A DNA stretch of 33,180 nucleotides, from positions 1-33,180 of IMG/VR virus record IMGVR_UViG_3300021138_000106; one strand, 5' to 3'. Shown here one piece after another: positions 1 through 5,764 of this stretch (positions are counted from its first letter, which is position 1; each line of letters begins with the position of its first letter). The position numbers and the translations under genes are program-made. This DNA is from a virus. Below the pieces are notes generated by a model. That model did no database searches. It saw nothing but the letters and a program-made list of their open reading frames with translations, and had not been told where the DNA came from.

Positions 1-215
1 GATACCTGCTTATCAGGATCGTACTGAGGCATTGTATTAAACATAATAGGACCATTACTAAGTCTCATCATCTCACCATCTGGTTTCTTTACACCAAGAA
101 GTGTTAGGTTTACTGAGTTATTCAATGGTGCACCAGTCACCTCTTCTTTAGCAAAAGCAGCTACAGCCATCAATGGCGAAAGTGCAATTGCTCCAAACAA
201 ACTACGTCTATTCAT
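1..215 (-). CDS. Exported protein with N-terminal signal peptide (partial, runs off the window start)
   Basis: The reading frame starts with ATG at 215 and is still open at base 1, so only about 71 N-terminal residues are visible. The N-terminus is MNRRSLFGAIALSPLMAVAA followed by FA, a textbook export signal. The paired arginines before a hydrophobic stretch resemble a Tat signal (RRxLF), but a Sec signal is also possible. The mature part begins near KEEVTG and has no motif I recognise. A GGAG ribosome site sits just upstream and the start directly follows the stop of the upstream gene, so translation is probably coupled. It is the last visible gene of the leftward early block. Function unknown; export to the periplasm or envelope is inferred from the signal. 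Confidence 0.75.
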   Translation of the reverse strand, partial: MNRRSLFGAIALSPLMAVAAFAKEEVTGAPLNNSVNLTLLGVKKPDGEMMRLSNGPIMFNTMPQYDPDKQV

Positions 216-533
216 TTACCACTCCGTTCCAACCATATTACCATTATACTCGTAAATGTAAGAAAAGTCAACACCATATGCAGGTACTACCAAAAGTTTT
301 TCTGGCATATTGTTCTCATTTAGTTTACCTAATGTACTATGAATAAAAATAGTATCAGGAAACTTATCAGGCGTAAGGCGACGAAGGATGTTAGCTTGTA
401 AATTGCATTTGTCTTTTAAACGATCAATTTCTTTTTCAAGTTCAACTTTATCACTGCAATGATTACAATAATATCCTTCTGAACAGGATTCACCATGACC
501 CATCATGTCACCACAACCTAATTTATACGTCAT
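216..533 (-). CDS. Small cysteine-cluster protein (zinc-finger-like N-terminus)
   Basis: 105 aa. The first 30 residues carry four cysteines (C7, C17, C23, C26, the last pair as CNHC), a spacing suggestive of a small metal-binding knuckle. A short charged helix (about residues 30-45, VELEKEIDRLKDKC) follows and could be a coiled coil. The C-terminal half is beta-like. It abuts the next gene (TAA then ATG), so the two are in one transcript. I do not recognise the family; metal binding is inferred only from the cysteines. Confidence 0.7.
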   Translation of the reverse strand: MTYKLGCGDMMGHGESCSEGYYCNHCSDKVELEKEIDRLKDKCNLQANILRRLTPDKFPDTIFIHSTLGKLNENNMPEKLLVVPAYGVDFSYIYEYNGNMVGTEW

Positions 534-536
534 AAA

Positions 537-611
537 TTATTTCCAAATCATGTATAGAAAAAAGATAATAATAAGTGTGTTACAAATTTGGTTAGCCGCC
601 ATATCACTCAT
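537..611 (-). CDS. 24-aa single-pass membrane microprotein
   Basis: The short frame MSDMAANQICNTLIIIFFLY then MIWK ends with TAA. It starts at an ATG that overlaps the stop of the upstream gene (ATGA arrangement, base 611 shared); an alternative ATG lies 3 bases upstream. The core from NTLI to MIW is hydrophobic enough for one membrane helix with a short basic tail. It fills what would otherwise be a gap between two coupled genes, which supports it as real. No homologue is recognised. Similar membrane microproteins occur at 2721, 3560 and 12637. Confidence 0.5.
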   Translation of the reverse strand: MSDMAANQICNTLIIIFFLYMIWK

Positions 612-1246
612 CATTCAGACTCCCGCCAAGCGACCACGTTCTTGGGATCGTCGGGATAGTTCTTCACGGGGACCCGAGTGCGCTCCATCTTAGTCACCAC
701 CTCGCCGTCAGCGAGCATGACGTCGATGAGCCTGCCGTTGACTCGGAAGTCTGCGGGGCTGTTATGGTCTGTCGAGTGGGTCATCGGGCGCCACAAGCGT
801 TCCTTCTTTGGTGTCAAAGGTTTCTGGGTGCCTAGAACCTGATTGTCCTTCATATGCATCTCTGCAACAACACTCTCAAGCCACTTGTATTTGATCTCGA
901 GATCACTCAACCGTTTCTCTGTATCATTCTTTGGCTTATCTGGCATCTGATCGACCTTGCCATATAGATCTTGCAATTGACTTTCAATAAAAGCTAGTTT
1001 ACGTTCTGCGCTATAATCCATCTTCTTGACCTTCCTTAATATAGTACGATGCGGTGTACTTGCGATGACTTCTACCTTGCCGGAAAGAACTTGTCGATCT
1101 AGCACGCTATCGATAGCATAAAAACTAACATGAACGTCATTTGTATTCAATTCATTAAAGATGGCCTCGCGAGTGAATGTCTGATCACCTCGCATCATGT
1201 CGATCCAGTGCACTACCCGCCGTGCGTTTTCAATTCCCGTGTCCAT
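611..1246 (-). CDS. Hypothetical protein with possible winged-helix N-terminus
   Basis: About 211 aa from the ATG at 1246. This start is preferred over upstream in-frame TTG and ATG codons because GGAG lies six bases before it; the 5' end otherwise falls next to the -10 box of the promoter at 1275-1302. Residues 1-75 are helix-rich with a DQTFTREAIFNELN stretch and a basic HRTILRKVKK end, like a small winged-helix DNA-binding fold, though this is a weak guess. The middle (about 85-140) is charged and probably coiled coil. The C-terminus is basic with prolines. First gene of its transcript and richer in GC than the late genes. Function unknown. Confidence 0.7.
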   Translation of the reverse strand: MDTGIENARRVVHWIDMMRGDQTFTREAIFNELNTNDVHVSFYAIDSVLDRQVLSGKVEVIASTPHRTILRKVKKMDYSAERKLAFIESQLQDLYGKVDQMPDKPKNDTEKRLSDLEIKYKWLESVVAEMHMKDNQVLGTQKPLTPKKERLWRPMTHSTDHNSPADFRVNGRLIDVMLADGEVVTKMERTRVPVKNYPDDPKNVVAWRESE

Positions 1247-1274
1247 CACCATCTCCATAATCAATCAATAAGTC

Positions 1275-1302
1275 ATTATAGCACATTAGGATTAAATGTC
1301 AA
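1275..1302 (-). promoter_or_regulatory. Sigma70-like promoter, leftward
   Basis: On the minus strand: TTGACA (1302-1297), 16-bp spacer, TATAAT (1280-1275), about 30 bases before the start of the 611-1246 gene. Near-perfect consensus, so it should be read by host RNA polymerase early in infection. Confidence 0.75.
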
Positions 1303-1577
1303 CTGTAGCCAATGTACTCACCGCAGAAATCTTCTTTGTCTTTCTTTATCGATTCAGGATAGCGGTGGCACATGATCTTCTCATTAGAGTCATGAAGCTT
1401 CTCCTCAAGCTGGGAGATGCCGATCGTGTACATGCGCTCCACGTAGAAGTTGCGACTCAAAGCCGGCTCACTCTTGAGCTCAACGAGACGTTCTCTCTTA
1501 CTATTGATAAGAGACTTAATAGAGTCGACGTCGACCTCGATCTCCCTTGAATATATACAGCGCTCACATGCCTTCAC
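1299..1577 (-). CDS. Small four-cysteine zinc-ribbon-like phage protein
   Basis: 92 aa, starting with GTG inside a GTGA overlap with the upstream stop and preceded by an AAGGA-like site. It begins MKACERC (CxxC) and ends with CHRYPES and DFCGEY, giving four spaced cysteines. CxxC, a CxRYP box and a (W/F)CGE(F/Y) box together are typical of a small zinc-binding protein family common in phages and prophages. The middle is a charged helix, likely a spacer. The product probably binds zinc; its target is unknown. Confidence 0.75.
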   Translation of the reverse strand: MKACERCIYSREIEVDVDSIKSLINSKRERLVELKSEPALSRNFYVERMYTIGISQLEEKLHDSNEKIMCHRYPESIKKDKEDFCGEYIGYS

Positions 1578-1885
1578 TTTTCGTCCTTCCTCATCTTGTC
1601 CATAAGAGCCATCAGCATATCGCTGACTTCATGGCGCATATTATAACCATCGTTCATCCAGAGCGTGGCGTTGATGTCGCTCAACTCCTTGATGTACTCG
1701 CCGAACACCTCGTATATCAGCTGCTGGCGACTGTTGGAGACGACGTGGTCGATGAATCCATCTACGGAAGCATCTGAATAGTGTATATCCGTTTTGCAGT
1801 ATAACTTCAGAAAAGCGTCGACCTGTGCCGACCCGCCTGCAAACTTATGTACGCTAGTCTCAATCGCCTTGGACACTTTACTCAT
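1574..1885 (-). CDS. Hypothetical helical protein
   Basis: 103 aa, starting in an ATGA overlap with the upstream gene and ending in a GTGA overlap with the next, so it is internal to a translationally coupled operon. The sequence is mostly helical with an amphipathic C-terminus (RHEVSDMLMALMDKMRKDEK). No cysteine motif, signal peptide or membrane segment. I do not recognise a family. Confidence 0.7.
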   Translation of the reverse strand: MSKVSKAIETSVHKFAGGSAQVDAFLKLYCKTDIHYSDASVDGFIDHVVSNSRQQLIYEVFGEYIKELSDINATLWMNDGYNMRHEVSDMLMALMDKMRKDEK

Positions 1886-2118
1886 TGTTCATTTACCACT
1901 GCATGCCAAACAAAACCAGCTTCGTCGATGACTGATCCTACGTGTTCGCCATTAAAGTCTACACCAGTAGGAAACAAACGTATCAATCCTTCAACAGAAT
2001 TGTCATCAACTAAACACCACACATATACCATGTTATTTTGAATGCCTACTAGTTTTGGAATACCCTTAAACTGGATATCAGTAAAATAAAGTGGACCGTA
2101 CTTATAAATTTTCTTCAT
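1882..2118 (-). CDS. DUF7352-like small phage protein
   Basis: 78 aa: MKKIYKYGPLYFTD at the start, YVWCLVDDN in the middle and HVGSVIDEAGFVWHAV near the end. The order K-Y initial strand, (V/C)WCLVD and HVG..(G)FVWH matches the small all-beta DUF7352-type family seen in many phages and prophages, where the role is unknown. GGAG lies nine bases before ATG. The start overlaps the TGA of a reading frame that continues the upstream gene in a shifted frame (see finding at 2117-2314). Confidence 0.75.
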   Translation of the reverse strand: MKKIYKYGPLYFTDIQFKGIPKLVGIQNNMVYVWCLVDDNSVEGLIRLFPTGVDFNGEHVGSVIDEAGFVWHAVVNEQ

Positions 2119-2137
2119 CGATCTAACTCCGCCAAAT

Positions 2138-2314
2138 CTATAGCCAATCGAGCATGGAACGTATCTTCACTATCATCATAAACGACCGCAATTGCTCGAT
2201 CTCATCACGTGCTTTTGTAATATATTCAACGGGAACCAAATGGCACTTACCGCATTTGCAATCGCCCATATAACGAAGAGCAGTTCTTTCATTTAGTTGA
2301 TCAACAATATCCAT
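2138..2314 (-). CDS. 58-aa cysteine-knuckle protein, C-terminus possibly frame-shifted
   Basis: MDIVDQLNERTALRYMGDCK then CGKCH gives a C-K-C-G-K-C-H cluster near residues 19-25, followed by a helix (TKARDEIEQL). The start overlaps the upstream stop (TGATG). The annotated frame ends with an atypical tail (SFMMIVKIRSMLDWL). The -1 frame in the same stretch reads VVYDDSEDTFHARLAIDLAE then LDR and stops in the ATGA that starts the next gene. That coupling suggests the second frame is the true C-terminus and that one base has been gained or lost. Metal-binding N-terminus, function unknown. Confidence 0.55.
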   Translation of the reverse strand: MDIVDQLNERTALRYMGDCKCGKCHLVPVEYITKARDEIEQLRSFMMIVKIRSMLDWL

Positions 2315-2478
2315 CAGTTACCTACGATCTTTTTCTGTTTGATGTTTCCATTCTGGTCTTGGAGAATGAACATGACATGCATTGGTCTTTCTGGATACGC
2401 TTTGTCGTAAACAGGTATCTCTTTGATGATCGTCCACTTAGAGCGAGTGAACAGCAGGTCCCATAACCAACGCAGCAT
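2314..2478 (-). CDS. 54-aa small phage protein
   Basis: MLRWLWDLLFTRSKWTIIKE, then a proline-rich turn, MHVMFILQDQNG and a basic end. It begins in a GTGATG overlap with the upstream gene and ends in TGATG with the next, so it is coupled on both sides. The amphipathic Trp-rich N-terminus could touch membranes. The second half looks like a small beta sheet. Function not recognised. Confidence 0.6.
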   Translation of the reverse strand: MLRWLWDLLFTRSKWTIIKEIPVYDKAYPERPMHVMFILQDQNGNIKQKKIVGN

Positions 2479-2654
2479 CACTTGACCTCGATGCAGTATT
2501 TGTAATTCATTTTCTCGAAGAAATTGAGAATACGATCATCTAGTTCTTCCCAATCTTCATTGGTAAGAAATTCATGGACCAAGTTGAACGCACCAGCAAC
2601 ATCCTGTGATACGTCCAACTCAATCTTACTACCTACAAACTTACTCTTTTTCAT
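2478..2654 (-). CDS. Hypothetical 58-aa acidic protein
   Basis: The preferred start is MKKSKFVGSKIELDVSQ at 2654, because AGAGA lies just upstream; an ATGATG eight codons earlier is almost at the transcription start of the promoter at 2685-2712 and has no ribosome site. The protein is acidic in the middle (NEDWEELDDRILNFFEK) and helical. First gene of its transcript; coupled to the next gene. No family recognised. Confidence 0.6.
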   Translation of the reverse strand: MKKSKFVGSKIELDVSQDVAGAFNLVHEFLTNEDWEELDDRILNFFEKMNYKYCIEVK

Positions 2655-2684
2655 GACCAATCTCTGTACCAACATCATATTAAC

Positions 2685-2712
2685 ATTATACCATATTCTA
2701 AGAATAAGTCAA
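2685..2712 (-). promoter_or_regulatory. Sigma70-like promoter with palindromic spacer, leftward
   Basis: Minus strand TTGACT (2712-2707), 16-bp spacer, TATAAT (2690-2685). The spacer contains the 9-bp palindrome TTCTNAGAA (2696-2704), also seen in the spacers of promoters at 4187, 4501 and 5144. It drives the 2478-2654 gene and those to its left. Confidence 0.75.
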
Positions 2713-2720
2713 GCCATTTC

Positions 2721-2804
2721 TTAGATGCGACTACCTTCGTAAGCCACATATCCTAAACATGCAGTAATAATGAAAAGACCAATTAATACAAATTGAATGA
2801 CCAT
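2721..2804 (-). CDS. 27-aa membrane microprotein
   Basis: MVIQFVLIGLFIITACLGYV then AYEGSRI. AGGAG lies six bases before the ATG. Nearly the whole chain is one hydrophobic helix containing one cysteine. The gene starts just after the stop of the PGDYG-like gene. Likely an inner-membrane peptide; role unknown. Confidence 0.55.
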   Translation of the reverse strand: MVIQFVLIGLFIITACLGYVAYEGSRI

Positions 2805-2805
2805 T

Positions 2806-3084
2806 TTAATCTCCTGTGTAAATTTCGTACATCTTCTCAAAGATGTCCTTTTTGTTGAACCAATATTCTCCTTCTGGTCCTTTGATGAGGTAATCTCCCT
2901 CCACCGCGACCATTTTGCCTTCCAATGTATATATGGATAATTTGTCCGCAGCGTATGAATTAATTGTAATTTTATTTTGAACACGTGCTGTTTCTACCCA
3001 GTCAGGATAGTTTCCTTGATTGACCAACTCCAACAGATCAATCTGCCAAGCATCGACGGGAATAGGCTTTTTAATATACTTCAT
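2806..3084 (-). CDS. PGDYG-like small phage protein
   Basis: 92 aa: MKYIKKPIPVDAWQI, then LEGKMVAVEGDYLIKGPEGE and KKDIFEKMYEI. The KKPIPV(D/E)AWQI opening, the G(D)YLIKG.(E/K)GE core and the KKDIFEKTY-type close are the hallmarks of the PGDYG-type family carried by many phages of Gram-negative bacteria; its molecular role is unknown. GGAG lies seven bases before ATG. Cotranscribed with the flanking leftward genes. Confidence 0.8.
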   Translation of the reverse strand: MKYIKKPIPVDAWQIDLLELVNQGNYPDWVETARVQNKITINSYAADKLSIYTLEGKMVAVEGDYLIKGPEGEYWFNKKDIFEKMYEIYTGD

Positions 3085-3086
3085 GA

Positions 3087-3341
3087 TTAAACTCCAAAGT
3101 GTTTTTTAATGTCGTCAACGATACTCTGTGTGATAATAGAAACGTGCTTCTTACCATCTTCATCGATGTGCACTTGTTCCCATTTAGAAATTTTACCTAC
3201 TATCTGACCAATAAGTGATTCCGTATACATACGTAGTTCATTGATGTCAGCAGTAAAATACTGATCATCATCCTCAGTCATTACAGGACTCAAAAGAATG
3301 CCAAACTCATAGCCAAGTTCGCGAACAAAAGAGTTATCCAT
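3087..3341 (-). CDS. Hypothetical acidic protein
   Basis: 84 aa, preceded by AAGGATTTAATA, a good ribosome site. No cysteine cluster or membrane segment. It contains the hexapeptide GQIVGK (about residues 44-49), also found at the C-terminus of the next upstream protein. The second half alternates charged and hydrophobic residues. Function unknown. Confidence 0.65.
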   Translation of the reverse strand: MDNSFVRELGYEFGILLSPVMTEDDDQYFTADINELRMYTESLIGQIVGKISKWEQVHIDEDGKKHVSIITQSIVDDIKKHFGV

Positions 3342-3343
3342 TA

Positions 3344-3517
3344 TTAAATCCTTTCAACGACAGGTTTACCAACTATCTGACCAACATGTGTGTTCGAGAG
3401 TGTACGTACATAACGAACAGCATCAATAAACGAAGAGAACTTCTTCGTGCGGTCAATGAGTAGCCCACCCTTATCTAATTGCTTGAACGTATACGTTACT
3501 TTAAATCCGTCCGACAT
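3344..3517 (-). CDS. Hypothetical 57-aa phage protein
   Basis: The start MSDGFKVTYTFKQLDKGG is chosen because AAAGGAAC precedes it; an ATGATG seven codons upstream lies too close to the -10 box. It looks like a small alpha/beta protein: a strand (VTYTFKQL), a helix (SFIDAVRYVRTLSN) and a C-terminal GQIVGKPVVERI. First gene behind the promoter at 3545-3573. No known function. Confidence 0.65.
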   Translation of the reverse strand: MSDGFKVTYTFKQLDKGGLLIDRTKKFSSFIDAVRYVRTLSNTHVGQIVGKPVVERI

Positions 3518-3544
3518 GGTAGTTCCTTTCAACATCATTTAACA

Positions 3545-3573
3545 AACATACCTTGATTCTTATAAAAAGTCAA
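3545..3573 (-). promoter_or_regulatory. Sigma70-like promoter, leftward
   Basis: Minus strand TTGACT (3573-3568), 17-bp spacer, TATGTT (3550-3545). It lies inside the 3' end of the 30-aa membrane gene and drives the genes from 3517 leftward. Confidence 0.65.
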
Positions 3574-3652
3574 CACCTTTGATATATATCCAAAGAAAAA
3601 CACAAAAAGCAACGGAGGTCGCTGCTCCGAATAGGAAACCGAGTATGAACAT
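3560..3652 (-). CDS. 30-aa membrane microprotein
   Basis: MFILGFLFGAATSVAFCVFL then WIYIKGVDFL. Its ATG overlaps the stop of the ArfA-like gene (TGATG, base 3652), so the pair is translationally coupled. A GxxxG-like small-residue face (GFLFGAATS) in one hydrophobic helix could support helix packing. Its 3' end encodes the -35 box of the next promoter. Function unknown; coupling to a ribosome-rescue gene is the only functional hint. Confidence 0.5.
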   Translation of the reverse strand: MFILGFLFGAATSVAFCVFLWIYIKGVDFL

Positions 3653-3762
3653 CATTTGCTCTTACTCTTACGGGTATACGACCCTTTCCCCTTCTTCGGC
3701 CGAACAATACGCTGAGCATATTTCCGCGACGACAACTCTTTGGCATAGACACTTCTGGACAT
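3652..3762 (-). CDS. ArfA-like alternative ribosome-rescue microprotein
   Basis: 36 aa: MSRSVYAKELSSRKYAQRIV followed by RPKKGKGSYTRKSKSK. The KKGKGSYxRK block and the preceding L..(R)xY.QR(I/V) match the conserved core of bacterial ArfA (E. coli ...FRQRVEKNKKGKGSYMRKG...). ArfA binds the empty mRNA channel of stalled ribosomes with its basic tail and recruits release factor 2. This version lacks the hydrophobic C-terminal extension of the chromosomal protein, so it already resembles the active processed form. AAAGGA lies eight bases before ATG and a consensus promoter (3793-3820) sits just upstream. Recognition is from the motif alone; short phage relatives of the same type exist. Confidence 0.72.
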   Translation of the reverse strand: MSRSVYAKELSSRKYAQRIVRPKKGKGSYTRKSKSK

Positions 3763-3792
3763 CGTTTAATCCTTTCCAAGACGACATTACTG

Positions 3793-3820
3793 ATTATACC
3801 GTAATGGCCGAGGAAGTCAA
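3793..3820 (-). promoter_or_regulatory. Sigma70-like promoter for the ArfA-like gene, leftward
   Basis: Minus strand TTGACT (3820-3815), 16-bp spacer, TATAAT (3798-3793), about 30 bases before the ArfA-like start. It stands back to back with the rightward promoter at 3854-3881. Confidence 0.75.
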
Positions 3821-3853
3821 CACTTTTCTTGGTCGTTTTTTGGAAGATAGTTG

Positions 3854-3881
3854 TTGATTTCTTTTTATAATGAGGTATACT
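3854..3881 (+). promoter_or_regulatory. Sigma70-like promoter with conserved leader, rightward
   Basis: TTGATT (3854-3859), 16-bp spacer, TATACT (3876-3881), then the leader ATCTTAAGGTTGAAATGGAG that recurs with small changes after many rightward promoters in this window. Confidence 0.7.
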
Positions 3882-3908
3882 TATCTTAAGGTTGAAATGG
3901 AGAGTTTG

Positions 3909-4190
3909 ATGGCTTATGCGCCCCACGATATTAAGACGGTCGGTCGTTTCGAGGAAGCTTCCTACGGTAAGACGTTTGAGTACGCACTCAACGATGAAAT
4001 GATTCTATCCGTTCCCGCTCATGGCGGAAAGAATGTGGTATTCCCCCACCTGATATATGTCGGTCCCGAAGGTCAGGACACCTGCAAGGCATTAGTGAAG
4101 GGGAATGTGGCTCACGTGATTATCGACGAGGACGAGAACGGCTGGGTCGTCGAGAAATGGAATATCAAAAAACATAAGAAATGGGGTTGA
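3909..4190 (+). CDS. Hypothetical 93-aa early protein
   Basis: The start MAYAPHDIKTVGRFEE is chosen because GGAG lies seven bases upstream; an in-frame ATG further 5' falls inside the promoter -10 region and cannot be in the transcript. The product is a small alpha/beta protein with an acidic turn (IIDEDENG) and a basic end (KKHKKWG). Monocistronic-looking, with its own promoter. No family recognised. Confidence 0.65.
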   Translation: MAYAPHDIKTVGRFEEASYGKTFEYALNDEMILSVPAHGGKNVVFPHLIYVGPEGQDTCKALVKGNVAHVIIDEDENGWVVEKWNIKKHKKWG

Positions 4191-4214
4191 CTTCTTCTGA
4201 GAATAGGTTATACT
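4187..4214 (+). promoter_or_regulatory. Sigma70-like promoter with palindromic spacer
   Basis: TTGACT (4187-4192), 16-bp spacer containing TTCTGAGAA (4195-4203), TATACT (4209-4214), then the common leader. The -35 box overlaps the last codons of the previous gene. Confidence 0.75.
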
Positions 4215-4243
4215 AATCTTAAGGTTGAAATGGAGATGAAAAG

Positions 4244-4492
4244 ATGAAAATGTTTGAAATGACTCAACGAGCATATACCAGAAGCCTTTTGTCCGACGTT
4301 TCCGAGGGAATGTTTGACAAAGATAATCTTATCCGTGATCTCCTTAACTGGATGAGCGAAAAAGACGTCAAAGAATTCTGTCAGGCCAACGACATCTATT
4401 CGGAGTCCGAGGATGAAGAAGAAGAAGATGAGGACGAAGGTCGCGATTGGGGTATGGAATGGTACGACACGAGCATGGAATTGCAAGCCTGA
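4244..4492 (+). CDS. Hypothetical protein with acidic tract
   Basis: 82 aa. The N-terminal half is helical (LLSDVSEGMFDKDNLIRDLL). Residues about 54-66 are almost entirely Glu/Asp (SEDEEEEDEDEG). The C-terminus has a WGMEWYD patch. GGAG is eight bases before ATG. The acidic tract could mimic nucleic acid, as in several phage anti-host proteins, but that is speculation. Own promoter, no coupled neighbour. Confidence 0.65.
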   Translation: MKMFEMTQRAYTRSLLSDVSEGMFDKDNLIRDLLNWMSEKDVKEFCQANDIYSESEDEEEEDEDEGRDWGMEWYDTSMELQA

Positions 4493-4500
4493 GATAATTG

Positions 4501-4528
4501 TTGAATTCTTCTGAGAATAAGGTATAAT
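4501..4528 (+). promoter_or_regulatory. Sigma70-like promoter with palindromic spacer
   Basis: TTGAAT (4501-4506), 16-bp spacer with TTCTGAGAA (4509-4517), TATAAT (4523-4528). Confidence 0.7.
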
Positions 4529-4555
4529 GGTAATATGATGGAAAAGGAAAAAGAG

Positions 4556-4771
4556 ATGACTCTGGTCGAAGCATTAGGATTGATCGCTGCATCGGAATTT
4601 AAGCCATTTACAGACGCCGACTGGTATGCATTCAGTGGGTGTGAAACAGCTGATCCAAAAATAGCCTATGATGAAGACCTCGGTCTTACTATTATTATTG
4701 ACGGAAATACTATCGATTTCATCGACGATGAAGGTGAATCTGTTAATATTCTTAAATTGATAACTAACTGA
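4556..4771 (+). CDS. Hypothetical protein, paralogue of the 11386 gene
   Basis: About 71 aa from MTLVEALGLIAASEFKPFTD; AAAGGAAAAAGAG lies just upstream, favouring this ATG over one seven codons earlier. It shares the pattern EAL.LxAxx(E/Q)F(K/R)PF..(A/E)DWYAF..CET with the product at 11386-11652, and both end with a T(I)(I/V)IDG.TI.F beta unit. The two genes are clear paralogues with different promoters and flanks. Function unknown. Confidence 0.7.
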   Translation: MTLVEALGLIAASEFKPFTDADWYAFSGCETADPKIAYDEDLGLTIIIDGNTIDFIDDEGESVNILKLITN

Positions 4772-4783
4772 GGATTATATATT

Positions 4784-5137
4784 ATGTCAACACGTTCAAT
4801 GGTCGCTTTCGATAATACTTCTGAAGTAGTTTCTATGCGAGTTCACTTCGATGGATATTTAACTGGAGTAGGTCATACTTTGCTCAATCACTATACTACC
4901 GTAGACAAAGTAGAAGATCTGATGGAATGTGGATATGTATCTTCATTGGAAACAGCGATAGAGTATATGCCAAACAATCCAAATGAACGTCCAGTGGTTC
5001 ATAGTAACATCAAAGAACTGATTGCTGATTTTGAAACATCTGATGCTGAATATCTTTACGTATTCGACGGTAATGAATGGGCTTACACCATGAGGGATCA
5101 TAATCGGCTTATTCCTTTCAGCGAGGCATTCGCGTAA
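4784..5137 (+). CDS. STR-type phage protein of unknown function
   Basis: 117 aa: MSTRSMVAFDNTSEVVSMRV, then HFDGYLTGVGHTLLNHY. The opening STRS.(I/V)A, a strand, and (H/W)(W/F)DGY..GVG..L..HY correspond to a small family widely seen in tailed phages (role unknown). The remainder is acidic. It follows the paralogue gene by 12 bases with GAGGA before ATG, so it is probably cotranscribed with it. Confidence 0.75.
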   Translation: MSTRSMVAFDNTSEVVSMRVHFDGYLTGVGHTLLNHYTTVDKVEDLMECGYVSSLETAIEYMPNNPNERPVVHSNIKELIADFETSDAEYLYVFDGNEWAYTMRDHNRLIPFSEAFA

Positions 5138-5143
5138 TAGGTG

Positions 5144-5171
5144 TTGACTTCTTCTGAGAATATGGTATAAT
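5144..5171 (+). promoter_or_regulatory. Sigma70-like promoter with palindromic spacer
   Basis: TTGACT (5144-5149), 16-bp spacer with TTCTGAGAA (5152-5160), TATAAT (5166-5171), followed by the leader ATCTTACGGTTGAAA. Confidence 0.75.
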
Positions 5172-5199
5172 AATCTTACGGTTGAAAAAGGAAAAACAA

Positions 5200-5517
5200 A
5201 TGACTGACATGAATCTCGTTCTCTCGTTCGTAACTCTCGATGCCAATAATGATCAGCTGAATAACATTATGGAGGCTGTTAAATTTCGTCGGGATAAGCT
5301 GGCCCGTCTTAATCGGTTTGCCATCGCTGTCGGTTCCGCCGTCAAATTCTCGCATCGTGGCGTAGATTACAACGGAACTGTCAAATCAATTAAGGTGAAG
5401 AAAGCTGTCGTTGAATGCAAACACCCGAATGCTGTCTGTGCCTACGACTCGAAAATGCGTTCGGTTGCTCCTACCATCAATTATACTGTTCCTCTGAATA
5501 TGTTGGAGGCAGCCTAA
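5200..5517 (+). CDS. KOW/SH3-like phage protein
   Basis: 105 aa from MTDMNLVLSFVTLDANNDQL; AAAAAGGAAAAAC precedes this ATG. The N-terminal half is a helical hairpin (NNIMEAVKFRRDKLARLN). The C-terminal half, VGSAVKFSHRGVDYNGTVKS then KKAVVEC and YTVPLNMLEAA, has the GxxVxF..RG..Y.GTV.....AVV pattern of a small KOW or SH3-like barrel. Such proteins are common in phages and often called nucleic-acid-binding, but the role is unproven. Confidence 0.7.
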   Translation: MTDMNLVLSFVTLDANNDQLNNIMEAVKFRRDKLARLNRFAIAVGSAVKFSHRGVDYNGTVKSIKVKKAVVECKHPNAVCAYDSKMRSVAPTINYTVPLNMLEAA

Positions 5518-5525
5518 GATAGGGG

Positions 5526-5554
5526 TTGACTTTTTCTTAAAAGTATGGTAGAAT
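5526..5554 (+). promoter_or_regulatory. Sigma70-like promoter
   Basis: TTGACT (5526-5531), 17-bp spacer, TAGAAT (5549-5554). Confidence 0.7.
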
Positions 5555-5581
5555 ATGTCTATGGTTGAAGAAGGAAAGAAA

Positions 5582-5764
5582 ATGACAGTGAACGAAATCG
5601 CGGCTCAGATCCGCAGTGGTTTTTTTGGTGATCGCGAAACTCTTCAAGAAGCGTTTGAATATGCTGAGCAAATTGCCAGAGCGAGCGATAATCCCGCAGC
5701 AGTTATGTCCGCAATAATGGTCGTTGCTAATACAATTTCGAAAAAGCTGAAGGAAGCACAATAA
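5582..5764 (+). CDS. Hypothetical 60-aa helical protein
   Basis: From MTVNEIAAQIRSGFFGDRET; GAAGGAAAGAAA lies just before this ATG, so the upstream in-frame ATG near the -10 box is rejected. The chain is helical and ends with KKLKEAQ. Its stop overlaps the next start (TAATG), so the two genes are coupled. Function unknown. Confidence 0.6.
   Translation: MTVNEIAAQIRSGFFGDRETLQEAFEYAEQIARASDNPAAVMSAIMVVANTISKKLKEAQ

Noticed and set aside
2721-2984. 87-aa leftward frame overlapping the PGDYG-like gene
   Set aside because: It overlaps a recognised family in another frame; only its last 27 codons, with their own ribosome site, form the microprotein.
3100-3400. Shared GQIVGK hexapeptide in two neighbouring proteins
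   Set aside because: Too short, with no similarity outside it; likely chance or a common turn.
3579-3857. 92-aa rightward frame (and a 118-aa leftward frame) over 3.57-3.93 kb
   Set aside because: The two coupled leftward genes (ArfA-like and 30-aa membrane), with ribosome site and promoter, explain the region better.
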